The position numbers were made by a program, and so were the translations under genes. Source: CAVPNY01 sp963706905 (lineage in GTDB: Bacteria; Chloroflexota; Anaerolineae; Anaerolineales; UBA4823). From it: DNA of 64,000 nt. The notes beneath the pieces were generated by a model. It was not told the DNA's origin. It made no database searches and saw only the letters and a program-made list of their open reading frames with translations. Location: NCBI GenBank assembly GCA_963706905.1, contig CAVPNY010000022.1:62001-126000 (forward strand), written 5' to 3'. Shown piece by piece: positions 16,478 to 23,562 of the stretch; positions within the stretch are counted from its first letter, which is position 1; the number at the start of each line of letters is the position of its first letter.

Positions 16478-16884
16478 GGCGTTAACAAGGCCTCAGCGAC
16501 ACGCTCCATTCGGGCGCGTGCCTCCTGAGCGACTTCTAATAAAATTGGATCACTCTCCAGTTCGCCGACAGTCAGCATGGCTTCTGGATTTGCTAATCGC
16601 ACGATTGACTCACTCTGGGAATCTTCTTCGACAGTTACATTGCAGGGCAACATCAGCCCGGCTATGGCATCCTGACTTAATGCCCGATGTGCCAGAGGCG
16701 GATTACAGGCACCGAGAATTGTATACGGCCGGAAATCGACATCCAATTTCTCTTTAAAAGTTGCTTTAACGTCTATGCGCGTCAAAACGCCAAAGCCTTC
16801 TTCTTTCAAGGCCGCGATCACTCGTTCCAATGCGGTCTCATAGGGTTGAGCGATGTGGACTTCAAAACCGATCTCTTCTGTCAT
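16474..16884 (-). CDS. DUF302 family protein
   Basis: A 136-aa protein of the DUF302 family. It has the recognisable pattern GFEVHIAQPYETALERVIAALKEEGFGVLTRID, then DFRPYTILGACNPPLAHRAL and GLMLPCNVTV, with two conserved Cys. The function of the family is not established; some members accompany sulfur or metal genes. Here it is the first gene of a four-gene unit with the SDR, folB and folK, overlapping the SDR by four bases. A GGAGGGAAGAA ribosome-binding site precedes its ATG. A TATAAT on the minus strand at 16921-16926 may be the -10 of the operon promoter, though no convincing -35 is visible. Confidence 0.85.
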   Translation of the reverse strand: MTEEIGFEVHIAQPYETALERVIAALKEEGFGVLTRIDVKATFKEKLDVDFRPYTILGACNPPLAHRALSQDAIAGLMLPCNVTVEEDSQSESIVRLANPEAMLTVGELESDPILLEVAQEARARMERVAEALLTP

Positions 16885-16931
16885 TTCTTCCCTCCTTGAA
16901 TGTTTTTGGTCAGTAAACCAATTATAAACTG

Positions 16932-18071
16932 CTATGGATAAGGAATGAAAGCCAGGATCGTTTCGGGGAACTCATCAGTTGCGATCAAGAAACCAAGATC
17001 ATCGAGAAGCGCAAGCCCCTCCCAGTTTCGGGTATCTGCTAAATCAGCCAGCTCAAGTAGCACTGGAGGCTGGTCAACTACAGTAATCCCATCGGATGAA
17101 TATTCGAGTTTTATCAACCGTTCTACGGACGATGTTTCGGCATGGGTGATGCCTTCACCATATCGATCAGCGATTGGATCATCATGCGGAAATAACCAGA
17201 ATTCACTTGGCCAAAATATGTTGAGCGCCCAGAATTGGCCATATCCATCTGTGGGAGTTGCATCGGTAATCCGGTATTCAACAATTTGCATCGGAATTTG
17301 CTGTCTAATTAAAGTCTCACGCTCGAAGATATGGGCAGTTGGGTTGGGATTAACCGTTTGTCCGTTGGCCTCGAACAGGCTGACGATATTTTCGCCGGCA
17401 ACTACCAGGGCTTCGTTGGATTTATTAATGATGTCAACAGGTGCTGGAATTGGGGTAAGTGTATCTGGATTTAAGTTGATCTCAGCCAGATCCGGCATGG
17501 TAGTGCCTGAAATGAGATATCCTAACCAACTTTCATTGCTCCTGTCTTCAATTGTCAGAAAAATGAGCTCATTGGAGAATGCAATCGCCTCAAATCCTTC
17601 AAAGTTGTCGACAAGTGAGCTAATCCCGCCATCCCAGAAGGGGACCTGTCCCGGGATTAGTGGCCCGGAACTGGAGCCATCCAGATAAGCAATGATTTCG
17701 GCTTTGGATAATGTAAATAAACTGGCAGAGCTGTTTTGGATCGGAAACCAGGCTGGATACTGGGGGAGAATCACCAGGGTGTCTCCATACCAGGCCAGCC
17801 CAGACACCTGTGCATCCGCCGAGTTGAGCGGGCCGCCTAATGGAATCTCCTGGATGGGTTGTTCAACAATTGGTTGGATGATCGATGTGGGGCTCGGAAT
17901 CACAGTTGTTGTACTGAGAGGGATAGGAATTTCACTGATGAGTGTAGCTTGATCTGGCGAATCAGGAGTAGGGCTGGAGATAGTCTCTGTTCCAGGAGAC
18001 GACCCCAAGCAGCCTGTGCTGCTCAACCAACAAACCAGGATGGGGAATATCCATGCTCGCGAGGAGATCAC
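16932..18071 (-). CDS. Lipoprotein with a phytase-esterase/SdiA-regulated-like propeller domain
   Basis: A 379-aa exported lipoprotein. The signal peptide ends in the lipobox LSSTGC with Cys21, followed by a Ser/Thr/Pro-rich linker to about residue 75. The rest has repeated blades with motifs VSGLAWYGDTLVILPQYP, NFEGFEAIAFSNELIFLTIED and NWEGLALLDDLGFLIATDE. These resemble the 'esterase-like activity of phytase' and SdiA-regulated beta-propeller families, but the match is by eye only. The substrate is unknown. The next gene, an Lgt-like protein, lies upstream in the same operon and overlaps it by four bases, which fits its being lipidated. Confidence 0.6.
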   Translation of the reverse strand: MISSRAWIFPILVCWLSSTGCLGSSPGTETISSPTPDSPDQATLISEIPIPLSTTTVIPSPTSIIQPIVEQPIQEIPLGGPLNSADAQVSGLAWYGDTLVILPQYPAWFPIQNSSASLFTLSKAEIIAYLDGSSSGPLIPGQVPFWDGGISSLVDNFEGFEAIAFSNELIFLTIEDRSNESWLGYLISGTTMPDLAEINLNPDTLTPIPAPVDIINKSNEALVVAGENIVSLFEANGQTVNPNPTAHIFERETLIRQQIPMQIVEYRITDATPTDGYGQFWALNIFWPSEFWLFPHDDPIADRYGEGITHAETSSVERLIKLEYSSDGITVVDQPPVLLELADLADTRNWEGLALLDDLGFLIATDEFPETILAFIPYP

Positions 18072-18823
18072 GAAGGCAGATTCTCCTGTGAGCCCATGAA
18101 ATTAAGTCGCTGGTACAACCCAATCAGGCTTACACCCAACACCAACCAGGCGAATAATTGCGCCTCGCGAATCCCCCCAAAGATTAAGCTGCTGTCGCCT
18201 CGAAATGCCTCAAGAAATAAGCGTGAGGCTGCGCTCATCGCGATAAACGCCCAGAAAACAACCCCAGATTGGCGGGGGCTGATAGTTTTTTCCAGCAAAA
18301 GCACAATTGCCAGGATCAGACAGGCCATGAGCGTTTCGTATATCTGGGTGGGATGGCGGATCTCACCCCACAAGTCAATTCCCCACGGCAGGCGAGTGGG
18401 TACACCGAATGCAGTTCCGGAAGCGATGTGTGACAGGCCAAGGCTGATGCCCATCACTGCCAGTCCAGGCGACAGGATATCCAGGGTTGGCCAAAGTGAG
18501 AAATGCTTGCGTTGGGCGTAGATGATCCCACCCAGCAAGCCGGCAGCAATCCCGGCAGTGAGATCAAATAGCCGCGGGTTGAATGAGAATAGACTGGCTG
18601 GACTGGCCTGGAAGGCGTCCGGGTATTGGATTACATACGCCAGGCGAGCACCGATCACCCCTACACCGAAGGAGATCATCACCAGGGAGTAAAAGTCATT
18701 GCTGGCGATACCCTTCTGGACGGCGCGACGTTCCGAAAGCGACAATGCTATCCACAATCCAACCAGGATCACCAGGCCGGGGACTGGCAAGGCCAGCGGA
18801 CCGAGTTGCAAGGTTGGCAGCAT
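18068..18823 (-). CDS. lgt: Prolipoprotein diacylglyceryl transferase-like membrane protein (divergent)
   Basis: A 251-aa protein with about seven membrane helices. It shares Lgt landmarks: VIGARLAYVIQYPDAF near residues 57-70, the glycine helix FDLTAGIAAGLLGGI, RHPTQIYETLMA (His-Pro-Thr-Gln-x-Tyr-Glu) and a late RLFLEAFRGD with the functional Arg. The usual block around the essential Arg (GRxxNFxNxE or GRIGCFLAGCCYG) is replaced by a segment reading GLSHIASGTAFGVPTRLPWG, so activity is uncertain. Lgt moves diacylglycerol from phosphatidylglycerol onto lipobox Cys. It is linked to a TlpA-like gene and to a lipoprotein gene, which supports a role in lipoprotein or envelope biogenesis. Confidence 0.72.
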   Translation of the reverse strand: MLPTLQLGPLALPVPGLVILVGLWIALSLSERRAVQKGIASNDFYSLVMISFGVGVIGARLAYVIQYPDAFQASPASLFSFNPRLFDLTAGIAAGLLGGIIYAQRKHFSLWPTLDILSPGLAVMGISLGLSHIASGTAFGVPTRLPWGIDLWGEIRHPTQIYETLMACLILAIVLLLEKTISPRQSGVVFWAFIAMSAASRLFLEAFRGDSSLIFGGIREAQLFAWLVLGVSLIGLYQRLNFMGSQENLPS

Positions 18824-19380
18824 CAGGGTTCCTCTCGCAGAAGTTGTTCCACGCGGATGCGGAGCAAAGCTTCGGAGATTGGACCTCCAACGATAATCTC
18901 CTGGATTCTCCCCTCCCGGTCGACGAAGAAAGTAGTGGGAAGAGAGCGCACCTGGTAGTCATTGGTAGCCCGCCCGCCAGTGTCAAATATATTCGGGAAG
19001 GTGAGTCCATATTTTTCGACGAATTCGGTTGCATCGGATATGCTATCTTGATTGGTGGCGTTGATGCCCAAGAGGACTAACCCCTGATCCTGGTATTCAT
19101 CGTAAACACGTTGCATGGCGGGCATCTCACTCCGGCAGGGTGGGCACCAGCTCGCCCAAAAATTTATCACCAACGGCTGCCCGAGCAAGCTGTCTGTTGA
19201 TATCGTGCCACCGCCCAGGGCTGGCAGGTTGAAACCTGGCGCCAGGAAGCCTACCTGGGGAGCTGGGACATGACCAGCTGTCATGGTCTCAGAAGGGAAT
19301 GCGCTGACCCATATCCAGGCTGCACCAATGAGCAGTATGGCTAGGGAAAGCGCTAGATAACGGTAGAAAGAAATTTTCAT
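18823..19380 (-). CDS. TlpA/ResA-like membrane-anchored thioredoxin
   Basis: A 185-aa protein with an N-terminal membrane anchor (about residues 8-28) and an extracytoplasmic thioredoxin fold of the AhpC-TSA/Redoxin type. The active site is NFWASWCPPCRSEMPAMQ, and the cis-proline loop is VRSLPTTFFVDREGRI. TlpA/ResA proteins reduce disulfides in exported proteins, for example apocytochromes. It is the first gene of a unit with the Lgt-like and lipoprotein genes (one-base overlap). It is divergent from the selenoprotein candidate, another thioredoxin-fold protein, so the region 18.8-20.2 kb is a small thiol-redox locus. Confidence 0.88.
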   Translation of the reverse strand: MKISFYRYLALSLAILLIGAAWIWVSAFPSETMTAGHVPAPQVGFLAPGFNLPALGGGTISTDSLLGQPLVINFWASWCPPCRSEMPAMQRVYDEYQDQGLVLLGINATNQDSISDATEFVEKYGLTFPNIFDTGGRATNDYQVRSLPTTFFVDREGRIQEIIVGGPISEALLRIRVEQLLREEP

Positions 19381-19604
19381 GGAAACCGGCTCTAGTGTAA
19401 GGCAAGCGGGAATAGTCTGTCAAGGTACACCAGGCAAGAAAACCCAATGTCACTTTAAAAAAGATGCGCAGTGGTGATTGTTTGGTTCTAGACCTAAGGT
19501 AAAGAACAAGAACCGGGGATCAAAAAAGCTAACCATTACTTAATCACTTTGTAATCTTTATCGAATATGATCTCACTCTATTAATTTCTTAAAAGGAGGA
19601 TTTT

Positions 19605-20204
19605 ATGAGAAAACGGCCCGTAAGATTGTATATTCTCTCGGCAGTATTGATCTTTGTGGGGTTGCTTCTGGCAGCTTGTGCTGCTTCTTCTTCGCAGAAT
19701 CCGAACGAAGGCTTGCCGACCTCAATTAATGAGAACCAGACGGATGGCGAGCTGGCTTCAACCCCCTCTCAGTTGCTACCGACCGTAGATGCCAGCCCCA
19801 ATGCGCCTAATCAGGTGATTCTGCCGAATGTGAATGTCGCCCCATATCCGGAGCCTGGTGGAGCGCCCGAAGTCAAAACGGAGCTGGAGGCTACTGATCC
19901 AGCAACTGTAACGCTGGCAACTGGGAAACCGCAGCTGGTTGAGTTCTTTGCTTTTTGGTGAAGTACCTGCAAGCGCAATGCGCCCATCGTGCATGGGCTT
20001 GAATCAGAGTATACCGGCAAGATCAACTTCACATATTTAGATATCGATGATCCAGCCACGGATCTGTTCAAACAAAGCCTGGGTTACCGGGTGCAGCCGC
20101 ATATTTTCCTTCTGGACAGTCAGGGAAATGTGGTTCAACAATGGCTTGGCCTGGTGAACCGGGATGAACTAGTGGCAGCATTTGAACAGGCGCTTTCCCA
20201 ATAA
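19605..20204 (+). CDS. Candidate selenoprotein: thioredoxin-fold lipoprotein with UxxC active site
   Basis: Read through the in-frame TGA at 19959-19961, the frame gives a 199-aa protein. Its lipobox LLLAAC has Cys25, a Pro/Ser/Asn-rich linker runs to about residue 100, and a thioredoxin domain follows. The TGA falls exactly at the first active-site Cys: LVEFFAFW-[TGA]-STCKRNAP, so position 119 would be selenocysteine and Cys122 the partner. Beyond it the frame continues with full thioredoxin features: FTYLDIDDPATDLFKQSLGYRV, the cis-Pro loop VQPHIFLLD and a final helix. A SECIS-like hairpin lies at the right distance downstream. ATG 19605 has a strong AAGGAGG site. The alternative is a Cys codon misread or mutated to TGA. 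Confidence 0.8.
19976..20001 (+). promoter_or_regulatory. SECIS-like hairpin downstream of the in-frame TGA
   Basis: GCCCAT (19982-19987) pairs perfectly with ATGGGC (19993-19998) around the loop CGTGC, which has G at its second position and contains GT. CAA (19976-19978) can extend the stem with TTG (19999-20001), leaving TGC bulged on the 5' side. The loop begins 26 bases after the TGA. Bacterial SECIS elements sit just after the UGA inside the coding region, have a small apical loop with an early G, and often a bulged U; this fits. Confidence 0.6.
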
Positions 20205-20222
20205 CTAAAACCAGAATACCCC

Positions 20223-20251
20223 TTGATATTCTGCTTGGAAACAGATATAAT
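20223..20251 (+). promoter_or_regulatory. Promoter of csoR-copZ-copA
   Basis: TTGATA (20223-20228), a 17-base spacer and a perfect TATAAT (20246-20251). It is the best promoter match in the window and lies directly against the CsoR-type palindrome. Confidence 0.85.
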
Positions 20252-20289
20252 ATCTCCATACCCCACCCCCCTGGGGGGGGTATGGAGAT
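20252..20289 (+). promoter_or_regulatory. CsoR-type operator palindrome
   Basis: ATCTCCATACCCC (20252-20264) and GGGGTATGGAGAT (20277-20289) are exact inverted repeats around a C-rich/G-rich centre (an outer 13-bp arm on each side). Known CsoR operators are palindromes of the type TACCCC...GGGGTA with C/G-runs at the centre. The site starts right after the -10 box and covers the transcription start and the csoR ribosome-binding site, so binding would block its own transcription. Confidence 0.8.
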
Positions 20290-20293
20290 CAAC

Positions 20294-20566
20294 ATGAAAG
20301 ATCATACAGAAGCGTTGAAACGGTTGAAGAACATCGAAGGCCACGTGCGTGGGATTGAGCGTATGCTCGAAGAAGATGCCTATTGCATTGATGTAATCCG
20401 TCAGATACAGGCTGTCCAATCTGCACTGAGTAAGGTCAGCACACAAATTCTGGAAGGGCACCTCAATTCTTGCCTGATCACCGCAGTACGAGGTGAGGAC
20501 CCCGACGAGCGCGAACGCGTGTTGAAAGAGATCAGTGAAGTGTTCGATACGGCAACGCGCGCCTAG
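20294..20566 (+). CDS. csoR: CsoR-family copper-sensing repressor
   Basis: A 90-aa all-helical repressor of the DUF156 family. The Cu(I) ligand set is Cys31, His56 and Cys60 (in AYCIDVIRQ and EGHLNSCL), with the 25- and 4-residue spacing of copper-type CsoR. The start of helix 1, LKRLKNIEGHVRGIERML, is the family signature. Cu(I) binding releases it from DNA. ATG 20294 follows GGAG by six bases; an upstream in-frame ATG at 20282 lies inside the operator. copZ and copA follow, and a matching palindrome precedes the gene. Confidence 0.95.
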   Translation: MKDHTEALKRLKNIEGHVRGIERMLEEDAYCIDVIRQIQAVQSALSKVSTQILEGHLNSCLITAVRGEDPDERERVLKEISEVFDTATRA

Positions 20567-20629
20567 TCAAAAGATGAGCTTCCAACCATTCTCGCATATT
20601 CCAAAACCAAATTACTAAGGAGATCAATC

Positions 20630-20836
20630 GTGACAACCGTAACCTATAAGATTCCTAATATTTCTTGCGGGCATTGCATTCACACCGTCCAATCCGAAGT
20701 TTCTGAGCTGGCCGGTGTGAAGAGTGTGATTGCCGACATTGAAAAGAAAGAGGCAGTCATAACCTTCGAGCCGCCTGCGTCCGAAGAGAAGATCAAAGGC
20801 TTGTTAGCCGAGATCAATTATCCTGTAGCAGCCTGA
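20630..20836 (+). CDS. copZ: CopZ-like copper chaperone, HMA domain
   Basis: A 68-aa single heavy-metal-associated domain with the metal loop ISCGHCIH (Cys13 and Cys16), followed by the usual beta-alpha-beta pattern (VKSVIADIEKKEAVITFEP). It starts with GTG at 20630 behind AAGGAG. CopZ carries Cu(I) in the cytosol and hands it to CopA. It lies 63 bases after csoR and 81 before copA, in the same orientation, and should share the CsoR-controlled promoter. Confidence 0.93.
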   Translation: MTTVTYKIPNISCGHCIHTVQSEVSELAGVKSVIADIEKKEAVITFEPPASEEKIKGLLAEINYPVAA

Positions 20837-20917
20837 GGATTAGTGGGGCTGGAATCGTCCTTGGGTTGAACTCCAGCCCTCTACGTTCTTTTCGTGGATA
20901 AAGGATCATTGGTCTCA

Positions 20918-23365
20918 ATGGCAGACACAAAACAACTTACTTTGCCGATCACCGGGATGACATGTGCGAACTGCGTGGCGACGGTCGAGCGAAATCTCAA
21001 AAAAGTTGAGGGAGTTGAGCATGCCGCGGTCAACCTATCATCTGAACGGGCGACTGTGGCTTTCGATCCTTCGCTAGCGACGCTCGGCGATCTGATCGGT
21101 CGAGTAGAGCGTGCGGGCTATGGCGTTGCCATTGGAGAGGCTGATCTGGCCATCCAGCGCCTGGCAGATAGTAATGATGCCCGCCGGCTGGAAAAGGCTT
21201 TGGTGAAGTTGGAGGGGGTTATCGAAGCACAAGTCACTTATGGAACAGATAAGGCTCTGGTGAGGTATATCCCTACCATCATCAGCCAGGCCGAGATCCG
21301 CAGGGCGATCAACCAGGCGGGTTTTGAAGCTATGGAGCTGGGAGGCGATGGTGAGGATGTAGAGCGCAAGGCTCGGGAAGCCGAATTATCACGCCAGAAG
21401 CACCTGCTGGTGGTTGGGCTGGTGTTCACCATCCCGCTTTTTCTCCTGTCCATGTCGCGTGATCTGGGTCTGCTGCCGCATAATATCGCCCATGCAAGCT
21501 GGATGAACTGGTTGATGCTGATCCTGGCCACTCCCGTGCAATTCTATGTAGGCTGGGATTATTACGTGGGCACATTCAAAGCGGTGCGCAATCGGACTGC
21601 GAATATGGATGTGTTGATAGCTCTGGGCTCTTCGGCGGCGTATTTCTATTCTATTCTGATCACATTGGGACTGATCCCCGGTCATGTCTATTACGAGACT
21701 GCCGCAGTGATCATCACATTGATTCGGCTGGGTAAGTACCTGGAAGCACGCGCCCGCGGCCAAACCAGCGAGGCGATCAAGAAGCTGATGAGCCTGCGGC
21801 CGAAGAACGCTCAAGTGATTCGAGATGGCGTTGAGCAGGAAATCGCAGTTGATGACGTGCTGGTTGGTGATATCGTGATCGTCCGCCCGGGGGAGAAGGT
21901 ACCGGTGGATGGCGTGATCGTTGAGGGACGCTCATCTGTGGATGAATCCATGCTGACTGGAGAATCCCTGCCCATTGAAAAAGCACCTGGCCAGGCGGTG
22001 ACCGGGGCCACCCTGAATAAGCTCGGTCTGATCAAGTTTGAGGCGACCCGGGTTGGTAAAGATACTGCCCTGGCGCAAATCATCCGCCTGGTTGAGCAGG
22101 CCCAGGGCAGCAAGGCTCCTATCCAGAAGCTGGCGGATCAAGTTTCTGCCGTATTTGTCCCGGCGGTGATAGCAGCTGCCCTGTTGACCTTCCTGGCCTG
22201 GTATTTTCTTGTGCCATTACCGGCCAATTCTGAGGTCAGTCTTTTCACCCGAGCGTTGATGAATATGGTGGCTGTTCTGGTGATCGCCTGCCCGTGCGCG
22301 ATGGGGCTGGCTACGCCTACGGCTGTGATGGTGGGCACCGGGAAGGGGGCTGAGCTGGGTATTCTGTTCAAGTCCGGGGAAGCTCTGGAGCGCGCTGGCC
22401 GAATTTCGACGGTTGTGCTGGATAAAACTGGGACAATCACCCGTGGTCAGCCCGCTGTGACTGACATCAAATTAAACAAGCAGTATTCTATTGAGAGCGA
22501 GCAACTGACTGCAGAAAATGAGATGCTCAGGTTGGCAGCCTCGGTGGAGAAGGGGAGCGAGCACCCGCTCGGTGAAGCGATCCTGGCAGAAGCCGGCAAC
22601 CGGGGTATGGCGCTCAGCGATCCGCAGGGCTTCCAGGCGGAAGTTGGCCTAGGAGTGCAGGCTGAGGTTGATGGACATGCGATCCACGTTGGCAATCTGC
22701 GCATGATGGAAGCGCATAATATGGCGCTGAACGGCCTGGAGCCCGTGATCAACAGACTGCTAAACGAAGCCAAGACCGCCATGCTGGTAGCCGTGGATGG
22801 TGAGGTTCGAGGGGTGATTGGGGTAGCGGATACGATCAAAGATGGATCGAGCGAGGCGGTTACCGATCTTCATAGGATGGGATTGCGTGTAGCCATGATC
22901 ACCGGCGATAATCAGAAGACCGCTGAAGCGATTGCCCAACAGGTTGGCGTGGATACCACTCTGGCCGAGGTGCTGCCAGGCGATAAAGCCAGCCAAGTTC
23001 AAAAATTACAGAATGAGGGGGAGGTTGTGGCAATGGTTGGCGATGGGATTAACGATGCACCGGCCCTGGCCCAGGCTGAAGTTGGCATCGCTATTGGTAC
23101 AGGTACGGATGTAGCCATGGCAGCAGCACCTGTGGTGCTGATCAGCGGTGACCTGCGCGGGGTGCCGAATGCGATCGCTCTCTCCCGGCAAACGCTGAGA
23201 ACAATCAAACAAAATCTATTCTGGGCTTTTTTCTACAATGTGATATTAATACCAGCCGCTGCTCTGGGTTTATTAAATCCGATGCTTGCAGCTGGTGCTA
23301 TGGCCTTCAGTAGCATTTTTGTAGTTACGAATAGCCTCAGATTGCGAAATTATCGTAAGAAATAG
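20918..23365 (+). CDS. copA: Copper-exporting P1B-type ATPase CopA
   Basis: An 815-aa Cu(I) efflux ATPase. Domains in order: an HMA domain with GMTCANC (Cys16, Cys19); a second HMA-like domain (about residues 75-145) that has lost its CxxC; membrane helices; actuator domain with LTGES; the CPC metal-site helix VIACPCAMGLATP; phosphorylation motif DKTGT; HP motif SEHPLGEA; and GDGINDAPALAQAEVGIAIGTGTDVA before the last two helices. A GTG at 20894 would add eight residues; ATG 20918 is preferred. It is the last gene of the csoR operon. Confidence 0.96.
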   Translation: MADTKQLTLPITGMTCANCVATVERNLKKVEGVEHAAVNLSSERATVAFDPSLATLGDLIGRVERAGYGVAIGEADLAIQRLADSNDARRLEKALVKLEGVIEAQVTYGTDKALVRYIPTIISQAEIRRAINQAGFEAMELGGDGEDVERKAREAELSRQKHLLVVGLVFTIPLFLLSMSRDLGLLPHNIAHASWMNWLMLILATPVQFYVGWDYYVGTFKAVRNRTANMDVLIALGSSAAYFYSILITLGLIPGHVYYETAAVIITLIRLGKYLEARARGQTSEAIKKLMSLRPKNAQVIRDGVEQEIAVDDVLVGDIVIVRPGEKVPVDGVIVEGRSSVDESMLTGESLPIEKAPGQAVTGATLNKLGLIKFEATRVGKDTALAQIIRLVEQAQGSKAPIQKLADQVSAVFVPAVIAAALLTFLAWYFLVPLPANSEVSLFTRALMNMVAVLVIACPCAMGLATPTAVMVGTGKGAELGILFKSGEALERAGRISTVVLDKTGTITRGQPAVTDIKLNKQYSIESEQLTAENEMLRLAASVEKGSEHPLGEAILAEAGNRGMALSDPQGFQAEVGLGVQAEVDGHAIHVGNLRMMEAHNMALNGLEPVINRLLNEAKTAMLVAVDGEVRGVIGVADTIKDGSSEAVTDLHRMGLRVAMITGDNQKTAEAIAQQVGVDTTLAEVLPGDKASQVQKLQNEGEVVAMVGDGINDAPALAQAEVGIAIGTGTDVAMAAAPVVLISGDLRGVPNAIALSRQTLRTIKQNLFWAFFYNVILIPAAALGLLNPMLAAGAMAFSSIFVVTNSLRLRNYRKK

Positions 23366-23446
23366 ATTCCTTACTATCGTCTCTTGACGAACCGGTCAAG
23401 GAAGGAAGTCTGATTGGGAGGGGGGAATTCTAGTACTAATCATCCA

Positions 23447-23475
23447 TTGATCAAAATGCACAGATAGAGTATTTT
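23447..23475 (+). promoter_or_regulatory. Possible hydrogenase operon promoter
   Basis: TTGATC (23447-23452), a 17-base spacer and TATTTT (23470-23475), about 88 bases before the small-subunit ATG. The rest of the gap after copA holds a short inverted repeat (CTTGAC/GTCAAG, 23383-23400) without a T run. Confidence 0.38.
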
Positions 23476-23562
23476 TGGATGGAAATTCCTTTGGAAAAAG
23501 TCGTCACATTTACTTATTCTGAGCGTCTTAAAATAAGAATAGTTCGTTGGCAAGGAGATCTT

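Noticed and set aside
23383..23400. Terminator after copA
   Set aside because: CTTGAC/GTCAAG can form a six-base stem, but there is no T run and the stem is weak.
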